This document shows, piece after piece, positions 15,112 through 23,869 of a DNA stretch of 36,157 nucleotides (position 1 is its first letter; each line of letters opens with the position of its first letter). Origin of the DNA: Pirellulaceae bacterium (lineage in GTDB: Bacteria > Planctomycetota > Planctomycetia > Pirellulales > Pirellulaceae); the NCBI GenBank assembly GCA_022448645.1, contig JAKVBZ010000052.1, positions 1 to 36,157 of the forward strand. The letters run 5' to 3'. The notes under the pieces are model-generated. The model was given only the letters and a program-made list of their open reading frames with translations. It was not told the DNA's origin and did no database searches. The position numbers and the translations under genes were made by a program.

Positions 15112-16398
15112 ATGTCCGCACAGCTGAAATTGAAGTATGACGACAAAGAATTGAATTTGCCAACCGTCGTAGGTAGCGAAGGTGAAATCGGTATTGATAT
15201 TAGCAAGCTCAGATCGACCACGAATCTGATTACTCTGGACGAGGGCTATGTAAACACCGGTTCGACGTCCAGCGCAATCACATATCTAAATGGTGAAACG
15301 GGCATTCTGAGGTATCAAGGTTACCCGATTGAGGTACTAGCGCAGCAATGCGACTTCGTCGAAGTCAGCTACCTTTTGATTTACGGTGAGCTACCCTCAC
15401 AACAAGAGCTTCACGATTTCCGCATGTCTATCCGCCCGCACACGATGCTACACGAAGACATGCGATCGTTTTACAACGGCTTTCCTCGTGACGCGCATCC
15501 CATGGCAATTCTGAGTTCCGTTGTCGGTGCGTTGTCAACCTTTTACCAGGACGCACTCGATCCAGAAGATCCCGAACAAGTCGAAGTATCGATTCACCGT
15601 TTGTTGGCAAAACTACCTACCATCGCAGCCTACGCTTACAAGAAGTCATTTGGACAACCACTGACCTACCCCCAAAACGACTTGAATTATTGCGAAAACT
15701 TTCTGCGCATGATGTTTGCTGTTCCCAGCGAGCCTTATGAAATCGATCAGGACGCCGTCAACGCACTCAACATGCTGCTTATCGTCCATGCAGACCATGA
15801 ACAGAATTGCAGCACATCCACAGTGCGCATGGTAGGATCGTCCGACGCCAATTTGTTCGCATCCATTTCGGCCGGTATTTGTGCTCTCTGGGGACCACTC
15901 CACGGTGGAGCCAACGAAGCAGTGGTGCAAATGTTAGAGAAAATTATTGCCGACGGTTGCAACGTCAAAAAGTATGTCGACATGGCTAAAGACAAGAACG
16001 ACAACTTCCGCCTGATGGGGTTTGGTCACCGAGTGTACAAGAACTTCGACCCGCGAGCCACAATAATCAAACAGGCTTGTGACAAGCTGCTCGAAAAAAT
16101 GAAAATCAAAGACCCCTTGTTCGATGTGGCCAAGCAATTGGAAGAAGTTGCCTTGCGCGATGAATACTTCGTGGAACGAAAACTGTATCCGAATGTAGAT
16201 TTCTACTCAGGCGTCATCTACCGTGCCATCGGAATCCCCATCACCATGTTTACTGTGCTGTTCGCCATAGGACGGTTACCGGGATGGATTGCCCATTGGA
16301 AAGAAATGCACCGGTCGCCCACAAAACGCATCTGCCGACCACGTCAAATCTATACGGGTCCTGGCGAGCGCCAGTTTGTAGCCATCGAGGATCGTTGA
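15112..16398 (+). CDS. gltA: Citrate synthase
   Basis: A 428-aa hexameric-type (type II) citrate synthase, the enzyme that joins acetyl-CoA and oxaloacetate at entry to the TCA cycle. The active-site histidine of 'WGPLHGGANEAV', the second histidine of 'GFGHRVYKNFDPRA' and the catalytic aspartate of 'NVDFYSGVIYRAIGIP' are all present, as are 'HADHEQNCSTSTVR' and the C-terminal 'RPRQIYTG'. The start chosen is the ATG at 15112 ('MSAQLKLKY', AGGG just upstream). The frame runs open from 15046, but that extension does not look like protein. It is preceded by a palindrome-rich 348-bp region that may regulate it and appears to stand alone. Confidence 0.95.
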   Translation: MSAQLKLKYDDKELNLPTVVGSEGEIGIDISKLRSTTNLITLDEGYVNTGSTSSAITYLNGETGILRYQGYPIEVLAQQCDFVEVSYLLIYGELPSQQELHDFRMSIRPHTMLHEDMRSFYNGFPRDAHPMAILSSVVGALSTFYQDALDPEDPEQVEVSIHRLLAKLPTIAAYAYKKSFGQPLTYPQNDLNYCENFLRMMFAVPSEPYEIDQDAVNALNMLLIVHADHEQNCSTSTVRMVGSSDANLFASISAGICALWGPLHGGANEAVVQMLEKIIADGCNVKKYVDMAKDKNDNFRLMGFGHRVYKNFDPRATIIKQACDKLLEKMKIKDPLFDVAKQLEEVALRDEYFVERKLYPNVDFYSGVIYRAIGIPITMFTVLFAIGRLPGWIAHWKEMHRSPTKRICRPRQIYTGPGERQFVAIEDR

Positions 16399-16405
16399 TT
16401 CGGTT

Positions 16406-16640
16406 CTAGTCGGCTTCAATCAAAAACTCCGCGTACAAATAATTCGTACGACCGGTGCGCCCCGACTTACTGGAAACGGTTTCACAATCCCATACCCCTG
16501 CCTTTCACGGCGGTCACTCACCAAGAAACCGCTTCACCATCGCCTGATCGTGCTTTTCCTCTGTCCAGCCTTGAAGCCGTCTCTAGCGGCTGTGGTCTGG
16601 ATTCACTGTGGCTCTGCAAGCACTGTGACCGATATCGGAT
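16406..16640 (-). pseudogene. Remnant of a decayed gene (C-terminal tail)
   Basis: On the minus strand, 32 codons open after a TGA (16507-16505) and end at TAG (16408-16406). They read as convincing protein: 'VWDCETVSSKSG' and 'GRTNYLYAEFLIEAD'. Just upstream the protein-like reading continues in other frames ('FLVSDRRERQG', then 'QGWTEEKHDQAMVKRFL'), which meet only if one- or two-base frameshifts are allowed; further back there is an in-frame TAG near 16585. One extra G in the run near 16500 would join 'RERQG' to 'VWDCE'. No start is seen before the WD40 gene region. I read this as a degraded gene of unrecognised family. The alternative is chance, but the tail looks too ordered for that. 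Confidence 0.4.
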
Positions 16641-16689
16641 GTATCGGCGTGCGCTTATTTCTTCCCGCCCTACTGATCTGTTCGCCACT

Positions 16690-17748
16690 ATGCCATATCT
16701 GTTTCGCCTCATGTCCCTGCTGGCCAATCTCACCATATGGTTCATCGTGGCACAGGATACGGCTGCAAATCCTCACATGTGGGTCATCGGAAAGACGCTA
16801 CGCGTTCTACAAGTGCAGGCAAAGCGACCTCACCAAGAGCCACCAGTCGTCTCGACGCTTGCCATTCGACCTGCTGGCAAGACCTTGGCTTTTGCCGGTG
16901 ACGATCACGACATTCACCTGTGGGATATCAGCACTGGTGAGTTGGTTGGCAGACTACGTGGCCATCAGGATTGGGTCCGCTGTTTGACATTCTCATCAGA
17001 TGGGAAAACGCTCTTCTCAGGAGGCGACGACGGTCAAGTACTCCAATGGCCTGTAACCGCCTCGGCAGACAAACAACGACCGCGAATCATTCTGCAATTG
17101 GATCGAGCTGTGACGGCAATCCAAATGGCACCGTCCGGAAAACACCTGGCAGTGTTGGCTTTCCGTGAGCCACTACGAATTGTCCCCATGAACGGAGAAA
17201 ACGTTCTCCAACAGTTTGACTGCCCATGTGATGACATGCGCGCGGTCGCATTCATGCCATCGGGTGACTACATCGTCGCAGCTGGCGGAAATGGTGTACT
17301 GCGCATGTGGAGTTTTCCTGAAGGCCTACACACATGGGACGTAAAAGCTCACCGTCAGCGCATTCGTAGCGTTACGTTTTCTGCAGACGGTAAACTATTG
17401 TTTTCGGGCGGGGACGACCGCCAGCTGCGAGTCTCCAACACGGAAGACGGACGATTGAAACACGCCTTGGCTACCGATCGCTCCAAAGTTGTGGCATTGA
17501 GCGTCATTAATCGGGAACAGGTAGCTGTGGGCGGTAGCGACAATGACGTACAAATTTGGAATATCAAACACGGTCGTCGTGAAGGTACGCTACGTGGTCA
17601 TTCGGGAACGGTAACGTCTTTACAAACATCGGGCGAATGGATCCTTTCTGGCAGCTTCGATACAACGGTCCGTATTTGGCGACTGGATCGGATGCGTTAC
17701 GAATCGCAGGCTGAGCGGGACCGTTACACCAAACCTTCGGTTCGCTAG
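16690..17748 (+). CDS. Exported WD40-repeat protein, seven-blade propeller
   Basis: A 352-aa protein from the ATG at 16690. A hydrophobic N-terminus ('SLLANLTIWFIVAQ', then 'DTAANPH') resembles a signal peptide. Seven WD40 units follow, making one full propeller: they end at 'IHLWDIS', 'VLQWPV', 'LRIVPM', 'LRMWSF', 'LRVSNT', 'VQIWNI' and 'VRIWRL', and four have the 'SGGDD'/'AGDD'-type turn. WD40 propellers are protein-interaction platforms; no enzymatic domain is attached. The frame is open from 16639, but that part overlaps the decayed minus-strand gene and adds nothing useful. The next gene starts 10 nt after the stop, so the two are almost certainly co-transcribed. Confidence 0.85.
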   Translation: MPYLFRLMSLLANLTIWFIVAQDTAANPHMWVIGKTLRVLQVQAKRPHQEPPVVSTLAIRPAGKTLAFAGDDHDIHLWDISTGELVGRLRGHQDWVRCLTFSSDGKTLFSGGDDGQVLQWPVTASADKQRPRIILQLDRAVTAIQMAPSGKHLAVLAFREPLRIVPMNGENVLQQFDCPCDDMRAVAFMPSGDYIVAAGGNGVLRMWSFPEGLHTWDVKAHRQRIRSVTFSADGKLLFSGGDDRQLRVSNTEDGRLKHALATDRSKVVALSVINREQVAVGGSDNDVQIWNIKHGRREGTLRGHSGTVTSLQTSGEWILSGSFDTTVRIWRLDRMRYESQAERDRYTKPSVR

Positions 17749-17758
17749 GAGAGTGATC

Positions 17759-19780
17759 GTGGACTTAGAACGGCACCATCGGACGTGCGTGTCCAGCTGG
17801 TGGACGCGTCCGCCAACCAGTCCTTATGCGCCGCGCCAAACCACTTTCGAAACGTTCGAACCACGCCTGCCTCTTGACGCAGCAAATCTCAGCGTCGATT
17901 TAAGTCTACAGTCGACCGACCAGACACCAGACCATCCAATCGTCATCTCAACGACACTCGTCGAGGCTGACCAATATCTCGCCAATTCTACGACTGAGCA
18001 TCTGACAAGTCACGGACCACCTTCTCAGGCACAAATACGTGGCCAAACGGTCTCAGAGGCTACCATACAACCGACCGTTCCAAACATCGGAACAACCCTG
18101 GAAAACGCGTTGACCGGAATCATTTCGGGCTTTGTGTTTCAAGACGGGCCTCAACTTTTTACTCCAGATGGCCAACTTCCGGACAACCTGCGGACATTGC
18201 GAGACGGAACTCTTTCACCTGATGACACCCCTTTGCCCAGCATCACGTTGGAATTACGCAATGGAATCACCAGTGAGCCGATCATGGCGAACCAAACCGC
18301 TCCCGGAACATATTCAAATGGTCCTGTGAGAACTACAACAAATCACCTGGGATACTATCAATTCACAGGGCTGCCTGCGGGGAACTACGCTGTTTTCCAA
18401 ATCCACCCGGAAGAATACAGTGATGGAATCGATACCGCTGGGACAACTTCTGGAATCGCTGTCAATCAGGGCGATCCACTCAACCCGCTCATTCTCGATC
18501 AGTTAATCGAAGACCCGAAAAATGACGCCATTATTCGCATCCCATTACCTGCGGGTGAGCATTCACAGCTGAACAATTTCAGCGAAATTGCAGTGCGCCA
18601 GGAACCCATCGCCTTTCCATTTCCGCAAACGGCACGTCCGGTACCCACAGTTAAGTCAACTCGACTTTCAACACGTGTGTCCACCAACCGGCCCATCACC
18701 ACGGTCCAGTTGGTCCCATTAACAACCCCCGAACTGAACGGAAGCGGTGGTAATGCCAGTTTTCATTGGCACTTGAGCATTGTGGACGCCGGGCGTCCCA
18801 GAGGTGACGCAAAGGTTGAACACGGTGATTCGACAACTTGGCTGACTGGGACTCTAGAAACGGGTCCCTCCTTCAACAGCAAATTCATGAAGGATGGTCG
18901 CTGGCGACTTGCCCTAATTCAGAACGGCAAGGTTCTTGAATTTCGACACGATGTCTTCGGAACGCTCGACGGATTTCCTATCACAGGAGACTGGGATGGC
19001 GACGGACTAGATGACTATGGCATCTTTGTAAACGGAGAATGGCTGCTTGATCTAAACGGTGACCGAGTATGGAATCGTTACGACCTGTGGGCCAAGCTGG
19101 GAGAACCACACGACCGACCGATTACCGGTGACTGGGACGGCGATGGCAAAGAGGATATTGGATGTTTCGGACCAGCTTGGATCGGAGACCAACAAGCTAT
19201 CGTTTCCGAAGCGGGTTTGCCGGACGCCGATAATCGTCGGGCAGGATCCTTTAAAAACTTGCCCCCTGACATTGGTAGCACCACCATTGGTAATCGACTA
19301 TTAAAGCGGACTCCCCAAGGACGAACTCGTGCCGATCTCATCGACCACGTATTTCATTACGGACCGCAAGATGCCCTACCCGTAACGGGTGATTGGAACG
19401 GAGACGGCATTGATTCGATTGGTATCTTTCGGAAAGGGACGTGGCAACTCGATGAAAATGGCGATGGTAAGACCAGCTCAGATGATCCGACCCTGAATTT
19501 TGGCCAAAGGGGGGACATCCCTGTCACAGGTGACTGGAATGGAGACGGTAAAGACGATATCGGCGTCTATCGTTCGGGGACATGGATTTTGGATACCAAC
19601 AACAACCAGAAGATCGATCCGGACGACCAAGAACTGCAACTCGGCAGCCCAGGAGAACTACCGATCACCGGAGATTGGGACGGTGACGGGAAAGACGATA
19701 TTGGCGTTTACGGCGAAGTGATCACCAACGTTGCCGCTGCCCACCCAATGCACACCTACCCCAGTGGGACGGGGCATTAA
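17759..19780 (+). CDS. LEPR-XLL-type surface protein with SdrD-B-like domain and FG-GAP-like repeats
   Basis: A 673-aa protein. The start is the GTG at 17759: AGGAG ends 7 nt upstream and overlaps the preceding stop; a GTG at 17753 would be too close. Residues 28-40 contain 'FETFEPRLPLDA', matching the LEPR-XLL export-type motif of large planctomycete surface proteins. Residues about 120-245 resemble an SdrD-B/Cna-B carbohydrate-like beta domain ('ISGFVFQDG', 'TTNHLGYYQFTGLPAGNYAV'). From about residue 400 there are five copies of a 'P(I/V)TGDW(D/N)GDG..D(D/S)IG' unit, a calcium-binding FG-GAP/VCBS-like repeat. It is likely exported and surface-bound, in one operon with the WD40 protein. Ligand unknown. 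Confidence 0.8.
   Translation: MDLERHHRTCVSSWWTRPPTSPYAPRQTTFETFEPRLPLDAANLSVDLSLQSTDQTPDHPIVISTTLVEADQYLANSTTEHLTSHGPPSQAQIRGQTVSEATIQPTVPNIGTTLENALTGIISGFVFQDGPQLFTPDGQLPDNLRTLRDGTLSPDDTPLPSITLELRNGITSEPIMANQTAPGTYSNGPVRTTTNHLGYYQFTGLPAGNYAVFQIHPEEYSDGIDTAGTTSGIAVNQGDPLNPLILDQLIEDPKNDAIIRIPLPAGEHSQLNNFSEIAVRQEPIAFPFPQTARPVPTVKSTRLSTRVSTNRPITTVQLVPLTTPELNGSGGNASFHWHLSIVDAGRPRGDAKVEHGDSTTWLTGTLETGPSFNSKFMKDGRWRLALIQNGKVLEFRHDVFGTLDGFPITGDWDGDGLDDYGIFVNGEWLLDLNGDRVWNRYDLWAKLGEPHDRPITGDWDGDGKEDIGCFGPAWIGDQQAIVSEAGLPDADNRRAGSFKNLPPDIGSTTIGNRLLKRTPQGRTRADLIDHVFHYGPQDALPVTGDWNGDGIDSIGIFRKGTWQLDENGDGKTSSDDPTLNFGQRGDIPVTGDWNGDGKDDIGVYRSGTWILDTNNNQKIDPDDQELQLGSPGELPITGDWDGDGKDDIGVYGEVITNVAAAHPMHTYPSGTGH
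18979..19710 (+). repeat. Five dispersed coding repeats of an Asp-rich calcium-binding-like motif
   Basis: Five copies of a roughly 38-bp coding unit, near 18985, 19123, 19384, 19528 and 19669, each encode 'TGDW(D/N)GDG' plus a following 'D.IG.(F/Y)'. The amino acids are better conserved than the bases, which points to an old protein repeat rather than recent DNA duplication. Confidence 0.7.
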
Positions 19781-19899
19781 TGAGATTCTATTTCCCAAAC
19801 AATCTTACCAGTGCTGTTATTGAGAGTTCAAGATTACGAGCTGAGGACCTCTAAAGGCTCTACCTACAGTATCGAGTATCCAACCACCTATTCCGACCA

Positions 19900-20073
19900 T
19901 TAGCCTTTCTTCAAATTTTCAGCTTCCGTCTCCAACCCCGCAATTTCTGACTCCAAACGTTTCACCTCATCTGGCTCATCTTGCTGTTTTTTGGCACCAG
20001 CTAATTGCTGACGTAGCTTTTGGAGTCTTTGGCGTGTCACTTCCAGCTTCTTCTTGATCTTTTTATCCATCAT
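19900..20073 (-). CDS. Small coiled-coil protein (56-57 aa)
   Basis: The protein opens 'MDKKIKKKLEVTRQRLQKLR' and continues as one charged helix with Leu/Ile spacing suited to a coiled coil ('VKRLESEIAGLETEAENL'), ending TAA at 19902-19900. Two ATG codons in tandem (20073 and 20070) follow directly after the stop of the CopD-like gene, in the same frame, so translation is probably coupled. There is no signal peptide or membrane segment. Small Lys/Glu-rich coiled-coil proteins of this type are found in planctomycetes as conserved hypotheticals. Function unknown. Confidence 0.7.
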   Translation of the reverse strand: MMDKKIKKKLEVTRQRLQKLRQQLAGAKKQQDEPDEVKRLESEIAGLETEAENLKKG

Positions 20074-20598
20074 TCATTCCGGACTATCAACAAGTGTATT
20101 GGATGTGTCCACTACGGGAGCGACTGGTTCGTCACCTTCCAGCGTCGAATGGCTACGTGGAGTTGATTTCATGACTCCAGCCAGCAATACCACAGTAACG
20201 GCCAAGACACTTGTCAAGCTGAGCCAAAATGGTGAATTTTCACGTAGCCGTTCAGCCCGAGCACTTCGCCCGGTGATGAGACTCATTAGGTAAAAGACGA
20301 GCAAGGCCAACAGAATCTTGATTAGCAGCAAACCATGATACCAACCGGGGACCGCTTTGAATTCTCCCGCTTTGGCCATCCATACCACGTTTGCAAGGCC
20401 ACTCAACAGAAGCAGTGCGATAGAGACCATTACTAATCTGGCCCAATTTGGCCGAATGGCTCCCGTGATTGTCTTGCGGTCGTCGGCATCGGTATCCGCC
20501 AAACCGGGCCAAACTGCACGCCAATAGAAAAGTGCACTACCTACTAGTAAGATCGCACCGATCAGATGCATCCATCGCAATAAAACCAGCCAAATCAT
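20074..20598 (-). CDS. CopD-like integral membrane protein
   Basis: A 174-aa protein with four membrane helices at about residues 4-28, 53-74, 84-106 and 124-142. The first helix has 'LRWMHLIGAILLVGSALFYW', typical of the CopD / DUF2214-like superfamily in which histidines at the membrane face may bind copper or heme. The C-terminal 30 residues are hydrophilic and acidic. No partner copper gene (CopC, ATPase) is in the window, so a copper role is inferred only from fold similarity. It precedes the small coiled-coil gene with no gap (stop followed directly by the next start). Confidence 0.7.
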   Translation of the reverse strand: MIWLVLLRWMHLIGAILLVGSALFYWRAVWPGLADTDADDRKTITGAIRPNWARLVMVSIALLLLSGLANVVWMAKAGEFKAVPGWYHGLLLIKILLALLVFYLMSLITGRSARAERLRENSPFWLSLTSVLAVTVVLLAGVMKSTPRSHSTLEGDEPVAPVVDTSNTLVDSPE

Positions 20599-20692
20599 CT
20601 GCGTAAACTCCTGTTCTCAGACAACTCCTAAGTAGGGCCAGCCCATTACCAGCCCATTACCAGCCCATTTGGCATCCGCCCTTGGCACAAGG

Positions 20693-22088
20693 TCATAAAG
20701 CGGCACAATCCGCCGGGCTCTGGAGCGGAATTTTACCGTGAAATTCCGGACAGCTTGCGCCGCTCCGATAACCATCAGCCAGTCTGGGCGCCCGCCTTCC
20801 CGAGCCACGGACTCTTGACACCAAACATACTACCACAGGCAGCAGTAACAGGCACAGACCGCTCGGTTCAGGAACACCTTGTAAATTACCAGTGTTCTCC
20901 GCGAGACTTCCAGGAGCTAACGTTCCTCCGCTGTTTTTCACATCTCCCTGGATCGTTCCTCGATCCCCGACAACTCCAGCGGCCACCACGACAGCCCCCC
21001 ATAAACAGCTGATTGTTGATGACGAGTGTTCCCTCACCCGAATTGGTCAGCCTATTTCCGTTCACATCTAAGGCGTTGTCAAAAATCACCGCCGCAGCAC
21101 CGGACACGTCAACCGACGTGTTGGTCAACAATTTGACGGCCGCCTGAAATTGGTTCGTTCCTTGGAGTGCACTGATGGTGGTAGCCGACGAAGTACCCTG
21201 CGATACAAGAATGGTTCCGGCACCAACGACGACATAACCCTGCACACTGTCGAATTGAACTTCGCGTACGGACACAGGAATGTTTGTAAACACTGTTTGT
21301 GTTGTCGAGATCACATCACCGAATGTCGCACTATGATTGACAGCATTGGGCATGCCAACCGGATCCCAGTTACCTGACTGCTGCCAGTCGCCAGATTGGT
21401 CCGACTTCCAAGAAAACGAAATCGGATCACCGACCGGTAGAGTAGGCACAAAGGTCATACCAGGAAAAGAATCGGCGATTCCCATAACACTCAAACGGTC
21501 CCATGCATCCCGACCGCTGTGTGTCCAATGTCCTGGACCAAAGAATATGGTGGCGCGACGGTTATTATTACGACAGGACCAACCATCGATATGCTCCCAC
21601 GCCTCACCAGTACCATCGACCCCGAGCTCTCCGAAAACATCAATCTGAGTTTCCGATCAGGCGAACATTCCGGATGGATCAAAGAACAATCCCGTGACGT
21701 CATCACCGTTGGAATTGACCGCTGAATGACGCATCCGAATTCCTGAATGACTAGGAAATATGGTATCCAAGGTGGATGTCATATCGGAAAACGAATTGCC
21801 CACCACATAGCAGAAATCACCAGTGTTCAACAAAATTGCTGGCAACGTGCTCGGCAAGTCGTTCGGGTCGCTAACGTCAATAGCATCAAAAGCAGCATTT
21901 CCATTGCCTGCCCGAGAAAGCGCATACTGGCTTAAGTCCACGACGTCAGTCAGAGTATACAACTCGACCACCTTGGGTGCCCCACCTGTCAAAGTAGCAT
22001 CCATGACTCCCGTGATCATAAGATCGTGCATCGAAGCAGAAGCCACCGGCACAATCATGAACACGAACACCACGTCCAACAATCTCAT
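20693..22088 (-). pseudogene. PEP-CTERM secreted protein gene broken by an in-frame TGA and a frameshift
   Basis: Start at the ATG at 22088: AGG about 9 nt upstream, then a signal peptide 'LLDVVFVFMIVPVASA'. The first part resembles a lamin-tail-like/'VELYTLTDVVDLSQY' domain and runs to 'FFDPSGMFA', then a TGA (21659-21657). After the TGA the same frame continues as protein: 'SETQIDVFGELGVDGTGEAW', 'FFGPGHWTHSG', then beta-strand-rich autotransporter-like sequence. At a run of six G (minus strand; C at 20995-21000) the frame breaks. Removing one G joins 'NNQLFMG' to 'AVVVAAGVVGD', then 'GGTLAPGSL' and a PEP-CTERM tail ('VPEPSG', a hydrophobic stretch, then Arg-rich residues near 20875-20800). 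It may be a pseudogene, a recoded or phase-variable gene, or contain sequencing errors. Confidence 0.65.
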
Positions 22089-22205
22089 GCTTTTCAACCT
22101 GTCATTCATCTGTCGACAAACTCGAATTCTATGAGGCGACGTCATTTTGATTCTACCGCACAAATAAAACGTTGCGCCAATGAAGAACCACGCCAGAAAT
22201 CCCAA

Positions 22206-22211
22206 ATTATA
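22206..22211 (-). promoter_or_regulatory. Possible -10 box of the PEP-CTERM gene
   Basis: A perfect TATAAT on the minus strand (22211-22206), about 120 nt before the start at 22088. There is no good -35 at standard spacing; the palindromes at 22264-22283 lie further upstream. Confidence 0.3.
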
Positions 22212-22263
22212 CTGCATCAAATATTTGCGTAGCGCGCGGCAATAAAACGAACGTGGTTTCCGT

Positions 22264-22283
22264 GTTAATCCTTAACATGTTAA
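22264..22283. promoter_or_regulatory. Overlapping TTAAC palindromes, candidate operator
   Basis: GTTAA-TCC-TTAAC (22264-22276) overlaps the perfect 12-bp palindrome TTAACATGTTAA (22272-22283), giving three alternating half-sites in 20 bp. It lies between the CCA-transferase stop and the PEP-CTERM gene, just upstream of that gene's possible promoter. Confidence 0.35.
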
Positions 22284-22321
22284 TTGCTGACATGGGAACC
22301 AACGCTACTTTTCACGCAGGT

Positions 22322-23593
22322 TCAATCCTGATCATCACATAGGCGATCCACTAGGAGCAAAGCCTCATCGCGATCCTTGACACTCTCGTTCAATTGTGCG
22401 TCGCGTACAGCTTCGAGCAGCACTGCAAACTGTTTTCCCGGTGTTATTCCGTGAGAAATCAAATCATCACCTGTTAGCAACGGCGCCGGGTTCAGTTGAT
22501 CAGGATCCAGTTGCAATCGCTCACGACAATAATCCGTGTGACTGGTTTTGCCTGTCAGCGAACGTTCGAAGTGAGTTGCTAATTCCAGACCGTCTCTGAT
22601 ATCTGGTGCGATGAGAACCCGCTGCAGTTGAGGCCAAGGCAGTTGTTGAGCTTTCCGCAACGTGGCTTCATGACAAAGCATCCAATGTGCGCGCCGGGTT
22701 TCCTCATTAGCAAGTTTCCAACGATTCGATATGGCTTCTACCAGCTTCAACCCATCGGCCATCGCTGTTGTCACCGGCCACAACAAACTTGCCAGGGCAA
22801 GTGGAAAAGACGGATCATCAAGCTGTGTTTGGATCTTCAGCCAAGATTCGCATTGTTCCGGTTGTTCACTCATCCAGTCATTTAATTCTGGAAGTATGAC
22901 TGCCAGCAAACCCGACCACTGCAACAACTCGATGGCTCGTCGACGCGTTGAATGCACCAAGATACGGCGCATTTCAGCAGCAATTCGCTCCGCACTGACA
23001 ACTATCATTTGTCCGGCGTGCTGTTGCACTGCCGCCAACGTCTGCGGTTCCAAGGCAAACGAAAATGTCGCGGCAAATCGTACCGCACGGAGCATCCGCA
23101 GTTTGTCTTCTGCAATGCGTTCGCCTGGATCTCCAATAGCACGGACCACTTTCCGTTGAATGTCAGACTCACCACCAACATAATCAATCACGGCCTGTTG
23201 CAACGGATCATAGAATAGTCCATTGATGGTAAAGTCCCGACGGAGTGCATCTTGCTGAGCGTCGCTGAACGTTACGTGATCGGGATGACGACCATCACTA
23301 TATTCCGCGTCTTGACGAAATGTTGCCACTTCAATTTGTCCGGCATTCTTAGGACCCAATACAGTGATGACGCCGAACGATGCACCGATCGGCAGTGTTT
23401 TGCGTTTCCCAAATACTTGACGCACTTCCTCGGGTGTGGCACTGGTGGCAACATCGTAGTCTTTCGGCACACGTCCCAAAAGTTGGTCACGTACACATCC
23501 ACCCGCCCAAACAGATTCGAACCCGGCAACACGTAGACGCTGCACCACGTGGACCGCAAAATCTCGAGCTGCCTTCGCTTGAATCGGTTTCAT
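22322..23593 (-). CDS. tRNA CCA-adding enzyme / poly(A) polymerase family nucleotidyltransferase
   Basis: A 423-aa class II nucleotidyltransferase. The head domain shows 'AGGCVRDQLLGRVPKDYDVAT', with the metal-binding pair in 'DYD', then 'FGVITVLG'. The neck shows 'RRDFTINGLFYDP', 'GDPGERIAEDKLRMLRAVRFA' and 'AERIAAEM', the hallmarks of bacterial CCA-transferases and poly(A) polymerase I. CCA addition versus poly(A) tailing cannot be decided without a family tree; no HD domain is apparent. I use the ATG at 23593, preceded by GGAGA; the frame is open to 23671 but that part looks non-coding. It acts in the cytoplasm and appears to be transcribed alone. Confidence 0.9.
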   Translation of the reverse strand: MKPIQAKAARDFAVHVVQRLRVAGFESVWAGGCVRDQLLGRVPKDYDVATSATPEEVRQVFGKRKTLPIGASFGVITVLGPKNAGQIEVATFRQDAEYSDGRHPDHVTFSDAQQDALRRDFTINGLFYDPLQQAVIDYVGGESDIQRKVVRAIGDPGERIAEDKLRMLRAVRFAATFSFALEPQTLAAVQQHAGQMIVVSAERIAAEMRRILVHSTRRRAIELLQWSGLLAVILPELNDWMSEQPEQCESWLKIQTQLDDPSFPLALASLLWPVTTAMADGLKLVEAISNRWKLANEETRRAHWMLCHEATLRKAQQLPWPQLQRVLIAPDIRDGLELATHFERSLTGKTSHTDYCRERLQLDPDQLNPAPLLTGDDLISHGITPGKQFAVLLEAVRDAQLNESVKDRDEALLLVDRLCDDQD

Positions 23594-23869
23594 TGCGATC
23601 CATTCTCCGCAACAGAATGAGTCTGGGTAGATGCAACCACACATGACCGACAGAATCGCGATCATGTCCAATCGGCAAGCTTAACATACACGTATCACCA
23701 CAGTACACAACGCTTTCACCTCTTCGGACACCTTATCGAGATCGCGGTTCAGGCCAGGGCCGATGGCCGAAGTCACACAGGAAGGCTATGATGAGTTAGA
23801 TAGAACAGGAAGCAAGCTTCCGTCTCGCTATTCCTAAATCTTCCATGATGCTGGTTTTGAGGAGCTCAG

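Noticed and set aside
23808..23821. GGAAGC-AA-GCTTCC dyad upstream of the rhodanese gene
   Set aside because: A single short dyad containing a common AAGCTT site; could easily arise by chance.
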